A DNA stretch of 64,000 nt, taken from positions 124,001 to 188,000 of the forward strand of contig CAAGCY010000003.1 of NCBI GenBank assembly GCA_900768465.1, in the 5' to 3' direction. Below the pieces are notes generated by a model. The model saw nothing but the letters and a program-made list of their open reading frames with translations, was not told where the DNA came from and did not search any database. Made by a program: the position numbers and the translations under genes. This stretch comes from Alphaproteobacteria bacterium (GTDB lineage Bacteria > Pseudomonadota > Alphaproteobacteria > CAAGCB01 > CAG-977). Of the stretch, positions 18,675 to 26,345 are shown in pieces (position 1 is the first letter of the stretch; each line of letters opens with the position of its first letter).

Positions 18675-18858
18675 GTCGTTCCGTTATTTCAAAGTGGGTG
18701 TCGTTCCCGTCAAAGTCGAATATTCGCAATACGGCGCGCGGGCGGCGTATGTGTGGAAAGACGGCGCGTTTAAAATCGACAATGCTTACATTGCCGAAAT
18801 CGCTCGGGGCGAAGATGTCGAGGAACTGACTAAAGCCGGTTTTGAAAAGCTGCTTTAG
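18667..18858 (+). CDS. Small protein overlapping the RelA/SpoT-fold gene, possible antitoxin
   Basis: Unrecognised 63-residue protein. Its ATG lies inside the end of the upstream gene (8-bp overlap) and is preceded by AGGGGGGA, so it is translated in step with it. The sequence has a beta-rich first half (FRYFKVGVVPVKVEY, AAYVWKDGAFKI) and a helical acidic end (ARGEDVEELTKAGFEKLL). No signal peptide or membrane segment. Its last 4 bp overlap the 3' end of the convergent DUF5662 gene. An antitoxin role is inferred only from size and arrangement. Confidence 0.65.
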   Translation: MAESFRYFKVGVVPVKVEYSQYGARAAYVWKDGAFKIDNAYIAEIARGEDVEELTKAGFEKLL

Positions 18859-19334
18859 AAGCCCATCGAATCCAAATTCTTTTCAATCAATTCGACCGTT
18901 TTTGCGGACAAAACCATTTTGTCCCTGTTTGTCGCGTAGAAATTTCGCACGTCGGCACGTTGCCAGTTTTTGCCGCGCTGCACTCTGCCCGCGCCCGCCC
19001 AATCGCACAGCATTTCCCGCACGTCCGTTTCACCCATGTCCAACGGCTTGATTGCCGTGTCGCAGGATAAAAGCCAGTATTGCCAATGGTGGCGCGAATG
19101 ATGAAAATGGCGAAGCAAAACGCGCCGGCAGTCGGCGGGAACGTCGTTCGGATTATAATGCCCCGATTTGTCGCGCGCTTTTTCCGCAAGGGAAAAGTTG
19201 CGAACATAAACAAAAAACATTGACGGGCGGAGTTTGTCGCAATCGTGCGTTATTCCGCGCCAAACCAGCCCGTAACGCGCGCAAAAGAAAAACACCCAAA
19301 ATTTGTGGCGCAACAGATAAAACAGATATTTCAT
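18855..19334 (-). CDS. DUF5662 family protein
   Basis: 159-residue protein whose HHWQYWLL core, ITHDCDKLRPS segment and DVREMLCDWAGAGR segment match the DUF5662 family, found in phages and gut bacteria; function unknown. The conserved His, Asp and Trp residues suggest a metal site but this is inference. Its ATG overlaps the stop of the Fic gene (ATGA), so it is translationally coupled to it. N-terminal residues 1-20 are hydrophobic and aromatic, but not a convincing signal peptide. Confidence 0.8.
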   Translation of the reverse strand: MKYLFYLLRHKFWVFFFCARYGLVWRGITHDCDKLRPSMFFVYVRNFSLAEKARDKSGHYNPNDVPADCRRVLLRHFHHSRHHWQYWLLSCDTAIKPLDMGETDVREMLCDWAGAGRVQRGKNWQRADVRNFYATNRDKMVLSAKTVELIEKNLDSMGF

Positions 19335-20401
19335 TCGGAAACGCCTGACTTTAAAGTGTAAAAAGCGGATTTCGTCGTGCCGTGTTTTAAAAGGTAGCCG
19401 TTTTTCACAAGAAGCTGAACCGATTTTTTGACGGTTTCCAAGTTTTTATCCAGCGACACGGCGATATCGGACACCGTCCATTCGGGACGATTGGAAAACA
19501 GTGCCAAAATAGCCGTCGAAGTCGGCGACAGTTTTAAATTTCCGGCGGTTTGGACGTGTTTTATTTTTTCTTCCAACAAGCGTTTTTGTTTTTGCAGCAG
19601 CGTGATAAAAAAGCTCAGCCACGGTTCATAATCGACAGCGTTCGTCCAAATGGATTTTTGAGTTCCGCGCAAGGCGCGATAGTATCCGTCTTTGCATGCT
19701 TCGACGATGGATTCCATGGAGGCATACGGCATATAGCCGTATCCTTGCCGCAACATCAGCAAAGCGGTGAGAGCGCGGGATAAACGCCCGTTCCCGTCCG
19801 TAAACGGATGAATTGCCAAAAAATGAACGATGAAGACGCCGATGACAATGACGGGATGCAGATAACCGTCCGCAAAGTTGTCGTTCGTCCATTCCACCAA
19901 TTCCCGCATCAAGCGGGGCGTGTCGAACGGGGATGCCGTTTCAAAAATAGATCCGATTTCGTGTCCGCTGGCGTCAAACGCCGCCACGCGATTGCTGTCC
20001 GTTTTGTATTCGCCGCGATGACGTTCGTCTTTCGATGAATAACGAAGCAGAATTTTATGCAGCTGCTTGATGTAATTTTCGGAAAGCGGAATGTCCGCGT
20101 AATTGTCAAAAATTGTGTTCAGCAAATCGGCGTATCCGGCGACTTCCTCTTCGTCGCGCGATTGAAACGATTTTTTGTCGATAAGGCTGAAAAAACGCTC
20201 GATTTCCGCATCGGACATCTTGTTGCCCTCGATGCGGTTGGACGACCCGACGGATTCGATTGTGGCAATGCGTTTCATGGTGTTGAGCTGTTCAATGCCG
20301 ATAGCGGAAAAACCGCTGCTCCACCGACCGTTGAAATGGTCGATTTCTGCGATTCCCGTCAACATCGCGGGCGTGATTTTTATGGCGTTTGCGTTGGGCA
20401 T
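19331..20401 (-). CDS. Fic family AMPylation-type enzyme with winged-helix tail
   Basis: Fic enzymes usually transfer AMP from ATP to target hydroxyls. The catalytic motif HPFTDGNGR is at residues 198-206, complete. The N-terminal inhibitory helix motif SNRIEGN (residues 54-60, [S/T]xxxE[G/N]) marks an intramolecularly inhibited class II Fic. Residues of about 296-350 look like a winged helix (DIAVSLDKNLETVKKSVQLL), as in the large Fic/DUF4172-like group, so it may bind DNA. The ATG at 20401 has AAGGAG 7 bp upstream; the longer in-frame extension (144 bp) runs into nnr. It is followed by DUF5662 in an ATGA overlap. The target is unknown. Confidence 0.92.
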   Translation of the reverse strand: MPNANAIKITPAMLTGIAEIDHFNGRWSSGFSAIGIEQLNTMKRIATIESVGSSNRIEGNKMSDAEIERFFSLIDKKSFQSRDEEEVAGYADLLNTIFDNYADIPLSENYIKQLHKILLRYSSKDERHRGEYKTDSNRVAAFDASGHEIGSIFETASPFDTPRLMRELVEWTNDNFADGYLHPVIVIGVFIVHFLAIHPFTDGNGRLSRALTALLMLRQGYGYMPYASMESIVEACKDGYYRALRGTQKSIWTNAVDYEPWLSFFITLLQKQKRLLEEKIKHVQTAGNLKLSPTSTAILALFSNRPEWTVSDIAVSLDKNLETVKKSVQLLVKNGYLLKHGTTKSAFYTLKSGVSE

Positions 20402-20412
20402 GGAAAACTCCT

Positions 20413-20475
20413 TTTCCCTAATCTTACCCGATATTACCCGAAAAGAGAATATTTTTTCCCTGATTATTCCCGAAT
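20413..20475 (-). promoter_or_regulatory. TCGGG-type repeat array upstream of fic (candidate operator)
   Basis: On the minus strand, five imperfect copies of TCGGGtAATA lie just before the fic start: TCGGGAATAA, TCAGGGAAAA, TCGGGTAATA, TCGGGTAAGAT and TAGGGAAAAG. The first two are adjacent and the last three are adjacent, each about 10-11 bp long, separated by a 12-bp AT-rich stretch containing ATATTCTC. This phasing is what cooperative binding to one DNA face needs. The array begins within the last codons of nnr. A binding protein is not shown; the Fic winged helix is one candidate. Confidence 0.5.
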
Positions 20476-21843
20476 CAAATCCTCGGCAATCGGGTTTGCG
20501 CCCGCACGGATTCCCGCTTGGGAGTGTAAAAACACGCCCGCGCACGCCGCTTCAAACGGCGGAATGTGTTTGGCAAGCATTGCGGCGATAATGCCGCTCA
20601 ACACGTCGCCGCTGCCCGCCGTTGCCAGACAAAAGCTTGTGTCCGCGTCAATCGCGGCGCGTCCGTCGGGGGCGGCGATGACGGTGTCCGCGCCTTTCAG
20701 CACCACGACGCAGCCCAACGCTTCGGCGGCGAAAAGGGCGCGGGAAAGCTTGTCGCCCGTTAAATCGGGAAACAGGCGGGAAAATTCGCCTTCGTGCGGA
20801 GTGATGACGGCGTTTGTCAGCGGGGCAAAGTCTTTGATGCAAGCCAAAGCGTCCGCGTCTGCGACAAAAGGTTTGCCCGATTTGACGACCGCTTGAAGCG
20901 CGGCTTTCGTCTTTTCGGACAATCCGAAGCCCATGCCGAACGCGATTGCCGATATTTTTTTGTCGGCGGCGGCGGCTTCAAGCGGTTCGGTCGAAACAAC
21001 CAAGCCGGCCGCATCAACGCTGTAGGACAAGGCTTTTTCGGGCGCGCAGACGACTTTGACCAATCCCGCGCCGAAACGCCGCGCCGCGCCTGCCGCCAAG
21101 CGCGCCGCGCCCGTCATTTCCCCGCCCGCAACCAAAACCGCGCCGCGCGAATACTTGTGGTCGTACGGTGTCGGGGCAGGCGGGTTGAACGGCGGGTTGA
21201 CGATAAAGCGGGGATGCCGGTTGGCGACGATTTCGTCCGTAATGCCGATGGGGCAGACAATCAAATCTCCGACGTATTCTTTGGCGGGGTAAAGGAAGTG
21301 CGCGGGTTTCGGACGGCAAAACGTGACGGTCAAATCCGCTTTGACGGCGGCGGAAGCGACCGCACCCGTGTCGGCGAAAACACCGCTCGGAACGTCCAAG
21401 GCGGCGACGGGAAGTTGCAAAGCGTTCAAGGCGGCGATGAAAGCCGCGGGTTCGCCCTCAATCGGGCGGGACAAGCCTATGCCGAACAAGGCGTCGACGA
21501 CAACGCCTTTGAACCCGCGCAGACAGTCGGGGGACAAGGGCGTAACAATGCCGTCGAAGCGTTCGGCGGCAAAGCGGCAGGCGGGGGACATTTTGTCCTT
21601 TTGTCCGGCAAAAGCGACCTTGACGCTGTATCCGCGATTGCTTAAAACGCGCGCGGCGACAAAGCCGTCCGCACCGTTGTTGCCCGCGCCGCAAGCGACC
21701 AATATCGGCTGTTTTCCGTATCTTTTTGCGATTTGGCACGCGGCGGCAAAGCCCGCGTTTTCGACCAAATCGTTTTCCGGCATAATTTTTGCAATCGTTT
21801 CTTTGTCGGCGGCGTACATTTGCGCGGCGGTCAAAATTTCCAC
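20464..21843 (-). CDS. nnr: Bifunctional NAD(P)H-hydrate epimerase / dehydratase
   Basis: Repairs damaged nicotinamide cofactors: the N-terminal YjeF_N domain (about residues 1-205) epimerises NAD(P)HX and the C-terminal ribokinase-like domain (about 215-459) dehydrates (S)-NAD(P)HX using ADP. Visible motifs are GAGNNGADGF near residues 51-60 and the C-terminal TAGSGDVLSGIIAAM. 459 residues, slightly short of E. coli Nnr (515). It is divergent from nudF, another nucleotide-cleaning gene. The fic gene lies 62 bp downstream on the same strand. Confidence 0.94.
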   Translation of the reverse strand: MEILTAAQMYAADKETIAKIMPENDLVENAGFAAACQIAKRYGKQPILVACGAGNNGADGFVAARVLSNRGYSVKVAFAGQKDKMSPACRFAAERFDGIVTPLSPDCLRGFKGVVVDALFGIGLSRPIEGEPAAFIAALNALQLPVAALDVPSGVFADTGAVASAAVKADLTVTFCRPKPAHFLYPAKEYVGDLIVCPIGITDEIVANRHPRFIVNPPFNPPAPTPYDHKYSRGAVLVAGGEMTGAARLAAGAARRFGAGLVKVVCAPEKALSYSVDAAGLVVSTEPLEAAAADKKISAIAFGMGFGLSEKTKAALQAVVKSGKPFVADADALACIKDFAPLTNAVITPHEGEFSRLFPDLTGDKLSRALFAAEALGCVVVLKGADTVIAAPDGRAAIDADTSFCLATAGSGDVLSGIIAAMLAKHIPPFEAACAGVFLHSQAGIRAGANPIAEDLIRE

Positions 21844-21920
21844 GGCAGAGATTCCTTTTTACTTTGTTAATCTTTGTCCACTATACTCCAATCGTTCAGA
21901 CTTTGGGAGCATTTTGAGCC

Positions 21921-22538
21921 ATGACGGAAAGAACGCTGAAAAACGTTGAAATTTTGGAAAAGAAAAGCCTTTACAAAAAGTTTTTCGAGGTTGACGAATA
22001 TCTGATGCGCTATCCGCAGTACAACGGTAAAATGAGCAATCCCGTCAGACGCGAAGTCATGGACAGGGGACACGCCGTCGGTATTTTGCTGTTCGATCCC
22101 GTCAGGGATAAAGTCGCTTTGGTCGAACAATTCCGCTGCGGCGTTTGTCTGAACGGCGATTATCCGTGGGTGCTGGAAATCGTTGCGGGCATGATTGACC
22201 ACGAAAACGAAACGCCGCAAGAGGTCGCTTTGCGCGAAGCCGAGGAAGAAGCGGGGGCGTCGGTAACGGCGATTGAACCCATAACGCGCTATTATTCGTC
22301 GCCCGGCGGCATAACCGAAACGCTGCAGCTGTTCTGCGGGCGCGTTGATGTCGGCACTTTGCCCGCTTATGCGGGATTGGATGAGGAGGACGAAGACATT
22401 CGCATTGTCGTGATGGATGTCGCCGAAGCCGAAAAACTGGTGGCTGACGGAACAATCAACAACGGTCTTACGATTATCGCTTTGCAGTGGCTGATGCTGA
22501 ACAAAGCCGCTTTGCTGAAGAAATGGGGGGTAAAATGA
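21921..22538 (+). CDS. nudF: Nudix hydrolase, ADP-ribose pyrophosphatase type
   Basis: Hydrolyses ADP-ribose and related nucleoside diphosphate derivatives. 205 residues, matching the NudF size. The Nudix box is at residues 90-112 (AGMIDHENE through LREAEEEAGA), with REAEEEAG intact; the loop between the first Gly and the first Glu is one residue longer than the classic G-x5-E spacing. The gene is adjacent to, and divergent from, nnr. Its TGA overlaps the ATG of the following lipoprotein gene. Confidence 0.88.
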   Translation: MTERTLKNVEILEKKSLYKKFFEVDEYLMRYPQYNGKMSNPVRREVMDRGHAVGILLFDPVRDKVALVEQFRCGVCLNGDYPWVLEIVAGMIDHENETPQEVALREAEEEAGASVTAIEPITRYYSSPGGITETLQLFCGRVDVGTLPAYAGLDEEDEDIRIVVMDVAEAEKLVADGTINNGLTIIALQWLMLNKAALLKKWGVK

Positions 22539-23650
22539 ATAAAAATTTGTTGAAAATCGGAACGTTCGCGGCGCTGACTTTGACCGCCGCATGCTCGACC
22601 CCCGGCGAAACGTGGCGCAAAACCGCGACAGAGCAAGCTTTGATTTTCTGGTCGACGGGAAATTTTGAACGCGCGGTCGATTACGCGCAAAAAGCGCTGA
22701 AAGACAACCCGCAGGATGCTTACGCGCTGATGGTTGCGGGGATGTCGTACGACAGTTTGGGCTATCCCAACCAATCCAGACGGTATTACGAGGATATTCT
22801 GATGTCCGACACGACCGCCGTCGGCGTATTGTCCGCCGTTAAATCCATGCCCGCGGAAGATTTGAAAAAAGGCGCGAAAGAACGCCTGCAAATGATGGAG
22901 CTGAAAAAACGCCCGTTCGCCGTCGTCAATCCCCAAACGGGAATATCCGCCTTTGCGGAATCGCCCAAGGTTTCGCCCGCACCTGCACCTGCGCCCGCAT
23001 CTGCCGTCAAAGGCGGCTTTGATATGCTGAACGAAGGCGACCGCAATATCGTGATGCGCTTTCTGACGTTTAAACGGCTGCGCGACGAACGCTATGTAAC
23101 GGAACAGGAATGGCTGAACCGCCGCACGGTCAATCTGGGCGGGCTGTTGCCTTATACTTTGACGCCTGCGGGATTGGGGCTGGATTTGCCCGCGCCCGAC
23201 GGAAACGTTATTGTCGAACGGCTGGACGCTTTGCGCAACGCGTTGGAAATGCGCGCGATTACGCCGCGCGAACACGCCGCCGAACGCGAAATCATTTTGG
23301 AAGCTTTGCTGCCGTCCAATCCGTTCTACCGCATGAATCCCAAAGCGCCGCCCAAGGATATTTTGGAAGCGGCGACGGCTCTGCGCCAAGTCGAAACACT
23401 GAAAAACCTTGGATTGATTACGCCCGTTGAAGCCAAATCGGAAACGGCGGCGATTGAAAAGCTGACGTACGCCAAAATCGGCATGACGGGCGGCGGACAG
23501 GCAACGCCGACCGCGGCGAAGTGTATTCAAAAATGCTTGAGCGCGCCCGCGACACCGTGCCCCGCCGTGTCCAAGCCCGCGCCCAAGAAAAAAGCGGTCA
23601 AGGCGAAATCCAAACCAAAGCCCAAACCGCAGACTTGTCCGTGTCCGTGA
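22535..23650 (+). CDS. TPR-containing lipoprotein of unknown function
   Basis: 371 residues. The lipobox TLTAACST gives a lipidated Cys near residue 20. A tetratricopeptide repeat follows (GNFERAVDYAQKALKDNPQD then AYALMVAGMSYDSLGY), then an Ala/Pro linker (APAPAPASA), a helical body, and a Lys/Pro tail ending in Cys-Pro-Cys-Pro. The start ATG at 22535 overlaps the nudF stop (ATGA). No enzymatic motif is seen. A strong terminator follows. A role in outer-membrane or envelope assembly would be a guess. Confidence 0.8.
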   Translation: MNKNLLKIGTFAALTLTAACSTPGETWRKTATEQALIFWSTGNFERAVDYAQKALKDNPQDAYALMVAGMSYDSLGYPNQSRRYYEDILMSDTTAVGVLSAVKSMPAEDLKKGAKERLQMMELKKRPFAVVNPQTGISAFAESPKVSPAPAPAPASAVKGGFDMLNEGDRNIVMRFLTFKRLRDERYVTEQEWLNRRTVNLGGLLPYTLTPAGLGLDLPAPDGNVIVERLDALRNALEMRAITPREHAAEREIILEALLPSNPFYRMNPKAPPKDILEAATALRQVETLKNLGLITPVEAKSETAAIEKLTYAKIGMTGGGQATPTAAKCIQKCLSAPATPCPAVSKPAPKKKAVKAKSKPKPKPQTCPCP

Positions 23651-23656
23651 AAAAAA

Positions 23657-23683
23657 AGCCTCCGAAAAAATCGGAGGCTTTTT
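23657..23683. terminator. Bidirectional rho-independent terminator
   Basis: A perfect 9-bp stem AGCCTCCGA/TCGGAGGCT with a 5-base loop is flanked by A residues on one side and T residues on the other, so it can end transcription from the lipoprotein gene (plus) and from the barrel gene (minus). Positioned between their convergent ends. Confidence 0.9.
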
Positions 23684-23687
23684 CCTG

Positions 23688-24239
23688 TTAAAACGCGAAA
23701 CGGACACCGCCGTAGAATTCGTTTGATTTGACTTTGTCGCCCAAATCCAAAAAACGATATCCGAGGTCGAACGAAATGTCTTGCGTCATATTATAGGCAA
23801 CGCCCGCACCGCCGCCCCAAACGGCGCGATACAGATTGTCGCTTTTATGCCCTTTCTTTTCATGCAGACGCGACATGCCTACGCTGGCGTTGATAAACGG
23901 GGTGAACGCGCTGTCCATGTCGATGTCGTAATAACCGTTAATCAGCAAAGTTTGGGCGCCCAGTTTATGACGTTCGCCTTTGTAGCGCCCTTTGATTTCG
24001 CCGCGGTAGGTGTATTCGCCTTCGACACGGAAGGCATCCATTTTCGTACCGACCGCCAGCGAAGCGTCCCATGTGTTTTTGTCAATGTGGTTGTCCAGCA
24101 TGGAATATCCAGCGCGAACCGCCATATAAGGCTTTATCCCGCAGGGCTGTTCCTTGACACCGGCGTTCGCGTTCGAAACGCAAGCCGTGAAAACAAAAAC
24201 GGAAGCGATGCTTCCCAACAGGATTTTTTTCATAGACAT
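23688..24239 (-). CDS. Outer-membrane beta-barrel protein
   Basis: 183-residue porin-like/opacity-type barrel. Signal peptide residues 1-26 (ACVSNANA end). Alternating strands follow (GYSMLDNH, FRVEGEYTYRGEI, AQTLLINGYYD, SFDLGYRFLDLGD) and the final strand ends in FYGGVRFAF, with the C-terminal Phe recognised by the BAM complex. Start ATG at 24239 has AGGAAG 6 bp away; a second ATG two codons later is possible. The upstream region contains a TACATATATGTA palindrome at 24264-24275. Probably an OmpW/Opa-like protein; ligand unknown. Confidence 0.85.
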   Translation of the reverse strand: MSMKKILLGSIASVFVFTACVSNANAGVKEQPCGIKPYMAVRAGYSMLDNHIDKNTWDASLAVGTKMDAFRVEGEYTYRGEIKGRYKGERHKLGAQTLLINGYYDIDMDSAFTPFINASVGMSRLHEKKGHKSDNLYRAVWGGGAGVAYNMTQDISFDLGYRFLDLGDKVKSNEFYGGVRFAF

Positions 24240-24339
24240 AGTTTTCTTCCTTTCTGTTTAAATACATATATGTACTTACGGAGTTGTCGAAAAATATTTC
24301 AAAACGCCCCCTCACACCGAAATATGTTAAGCGCTTTAT

Positions 24340-24893
24340 TCAGGAAGTCATTATGCCTTTTAAGCCAGAAAAGCCCGACTTTTTGTATATCAGCGTAATT
24401 TTTACGGGCTTTAGGTTTAAATCAGCCGCGATTCTTTTTAATAAAAAGCAGTCGATTTTTTTGTAGCTTTGAAATCCGTATTTTTTACGCAAACGCGCCC
24501 ATATCGCGTTCGGATGCCGTTTTTCAAGCCGCGCCGTTTCTTTGACATAGCGGCGCAAAGCTTGAATCAGCCGATAGTCGGCTATACAACTTTCGGATGA
24601 TAGGAGGCTGGTGTCAATCTTATTGCTGGAAGGTGTTACGAAAAAAAGAGAATCAGCGCGATAATGACGGCAAAATCATGGTGTTTGAACATCTTTGCAC
24701 CCGTTTGCTGCATCAAACCGTGCAAAGCGATGTTGTTGTTGTCGCCCGAAACAAATAAAACGGACGACGATTTATCCGATTTTTCGGATTTGGGTATTTC
24801 TGTTTTTACAGGTTCGGACAATAGATCGCGCAATTTTGCGAATCTGTCCTCCTGCGTTTGGGGGATGTGCCCCGGTCGATTGTCTTGAGTCAT
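24340..24893 (-). pseudogene. Frameshifted phage-like regulatory gene
   Basis: The first part (24636-24893, 85 codons) starts at an ATG overlapping the repressor stop (ATGA) and contains a GDNNNIALHG motif common in phage repressor-linked proteins. Its frame stops at 24636 right after a run of seven T (24641-24647). Reading on in the -1 frame gives an uninterrupted continuation, TPSSNKIDTS through ALRRYVKET, HPNAIWARLRKKYG and FQSYKKI, which fits the usual C-terminal end of such proteins. One extra T would restore a protein of about 184 residues. Real mutation, slippage or a homopolymer sequencing error are all possible. Confidence 0.65.
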
Positions 24894-25288
24894 GCCACAG
24901 CCTCTATGACCCAATCAATGGCTTTTTGAGCGTTTTCCGCGGATTCCGACAACACTATGTCATAAACCACGGAAATAATGCGGGCAGATTGTTCTGCGGA
25001 AAAGTTCTTTTGATGCGCCGTTTCATACTTTTTCAAAAACAGAATCGCCGATTCCAGCGCGGCTTTGCTGATTTTCAGTCCCGCCGGCGCGTTTTCGTCG
25101 TATCCGAACAGATAATTCGGTGTAATGCCAAACGTTTCGCAGATTTTGCACAGCATTTGCGAATCGGGTTCCCGCCGGTTTTTCAAGTATTGATTTAATC
25201 GGCTTTGACTGATTCCCAGCTGATCCGCCGCCCGCTGCTGAGTTAATCCGAGTTCGGAAAGTTTTGAATTCAAACGCTCGCCAATCAT
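24890..25288 (-). CDS. XRE-family (Cro/cI-like) transcriptional regulator
   Basis: 132 residues. The helix-turn-helix lies at about residues 11-35 (LTQQRAADQLGISQSRLNQYLK). A C-terminal helical domain follows (residues 60-132), too short for a full LexA-type self-cleavage domain; no Ser/Lys dyad is evident. It is coupled by an ATGA overlap to the downstream frameshifted gene and divergent from the 25429 gene, which is the layout of a phage lysogeny switch. Confidence 0.88.
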   Translation of the reverse strand: MIGERLNSKLSELGLTQQRAADQLGISQSRLNQYLKNRREPDSQMLCKICETFGITPNYLFGYDENAPAGLKISKAALESAILFLKKYETAHQKNFSAEQSARIISVVYDIVLSESAENAQKAIDWVIEAVA

Positions 25289-25361
25289 GAAAGGGTCCTT
25301 TGTTGATATCGAATTAACCTGATTTCATAGTGGCATACTTTATAACGAAAAAAAATAAACT

Positions 25362-25393
25362 ATTTGTGATTTACTTTGATGTCGATTTGTGAT
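25362..25393. promoter_or_regulatory. Direct repeats in the XRE divergent region
   Basis: Two copies of ATTTGTGAT (25362-25370 and 25385-25393), followed by TTAC and AAC respectively, start 23 bp apart, about two helical turns. They lie in the 140-bp divergent gap between the XRE repressor and the 25429 gene and are candidate operator sites. No binding data exist. Confidence 0.4.
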
Positions 25394-25428
25394 AACAAGG
25401 AAAGAGATTTCAGAAAAAGGAGGGTGCT

Positions 25429-25860
25429 ATGGAACGTCAATCGGAAATCGTAAAACTGTATGCAAAAGGAAAACTGGGCGCGTTTCCTCTGGGGACGCTG
25501 AGAATCAGGGCGGCGTTGATGCTGATGCGCGATTATCATTTTTCGTTATTTACGCCAAAAGTAACAAGGGCGTACGACGGCGTTTGCGGCGGAAAAAACA
25601 ACGGAACGTCGCGTTTTGCCGATTCTCGGCAGGATGCCGCCGATCGTTATTTGGGCGCGGTTGAAGCCGTCGGAAAGTACAAAATCTATTTGCATCACTT
25701 TTTGCGCGACGACGGAAACGTGCGCGCGTTCGTTTTGAAAAATCCGGTCTTGAACAAAGGGGCGAAAACGACGTATAAAGCCGTATACGCGGCTTTGTGC
25801 GAAATGCTGGACGCGTTGATTGTTTATTATGACGGATTGCAAACGGCGAAAGCGGGATGA
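25429..25860 (+). CDS. Phage-like protein of unknown function
   Basis: 143-residue basic protein, not recognised with certainty. It has a strong AAAGGAGGG ribosome site 6-8 bp before the ATG. The N-terminus (IVKLYAKGKLGAFPLG then IRAALMLMRDY) and the C-terminal part (TYKAVYAALCEMLDALIVYY) look helical, which recalls alphaproteobacterial phage and DUF6456-type regulators, but the match is weak. It is divergent from the XRE repressor and overlaps the next gene by an ATGA. The switch-like layout suggests an early phage-type gene. Confidence 0.7.
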   Translation: MERQSEIVKLYAKGKLGAFPLGTLRIRAALMLMRDYHFSLFTPKVTRAYDGVCGGKNNGTSRFADSRQDAADRYLGAVEAVGKYKIYLHHFLRDDGNVRAFVLKNPVLNKGAKTTYKAVYAALCEMLDALIVYYDGLQTAKAG

Positions 25861-26345
25861 AAAACTTTTTTAAAATACTTTTTTTCGGGACATCGGATGA
25901 ACCGTCGATGCTGCTGCAAAAAGACGGCAGGGGCGAATGTGTCAAAGCTCAGGCGGGATTCAGCTGGTCGCTGCTGTTCTTGTCGACTTTTTTCGGACTG
26001 CCGCTGTTGTCCCGACGGCTGTGGGGCTGGGCGGCGCTGATGTTTGCCCTGTCGACGGCGGAAATCGTCGGAATAGTCCGCCGATTGTCGGCTTTGCTGC
26101 AGGTCGTCGACATCTCTCAAATCGAAACGGCAATGCGGACAAGCTTTTGGGATGACGCCGTTGAATACACGCTTTTGCTCGGTTCGGTCGTTCTGGCGTT
26201 CAAAGGAAACGAATGGACGGTTAGAAATCTGCTGAAAAAAGGTTGGCGCTTTGTCAATCCCGATGACGAAGTGGTGCAAAAAGCCGCCGCAAAGTGGCGG
26301 TTGTCAAAGCATTACTTGAAAAAAACGGAAAAGAAAACGGTTTAA
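25857..26345 (+). CDS. DUF2628 family membrane protein
   Basis: 162-residue protein with two to three hydrophobic segments (about 38-75 and 108-122). The pattern FSWSLLFLSTFFGLPLL followed later by FKGNEWTVRNLLKKGWRFV matches DUF2628 membrane proteins, whose role is unknown. The ATG overlaps the stop of the upstream phage-like gene, and its 3' end overlaps the last 4 bp of the convergent transglycosylase gene. Confidence 0.75.
   Translation: MKNFFKILFFGTSDEPSMLLQKDGRGECVKAQAGFSWSLLFLSTFFGLPLLSRRLWGWAALMFALSTAEIVGIVRRLSALLQVVDISQIETAMRTSFWDDAVEYTLLLGSVVLAFKGNEWTVRNLLKKGWRFVNPDDEVVQKAAAKWRLSKHYLKKTEKKTV

Noticed and set aside
24284..24466. A 60-codon plus-strand frame near the barrel gene
   Set aside because: It is antisense to the downstream part of the broken phage-type gene and has no ribosome site.
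24636..24893. Treating the 85-codon frame as a complete gene
   Set aside because: The stop right after a T7 run and the coherent -1 frame beyond it argue for a broken longer gene; kept as a pseudogene instead.
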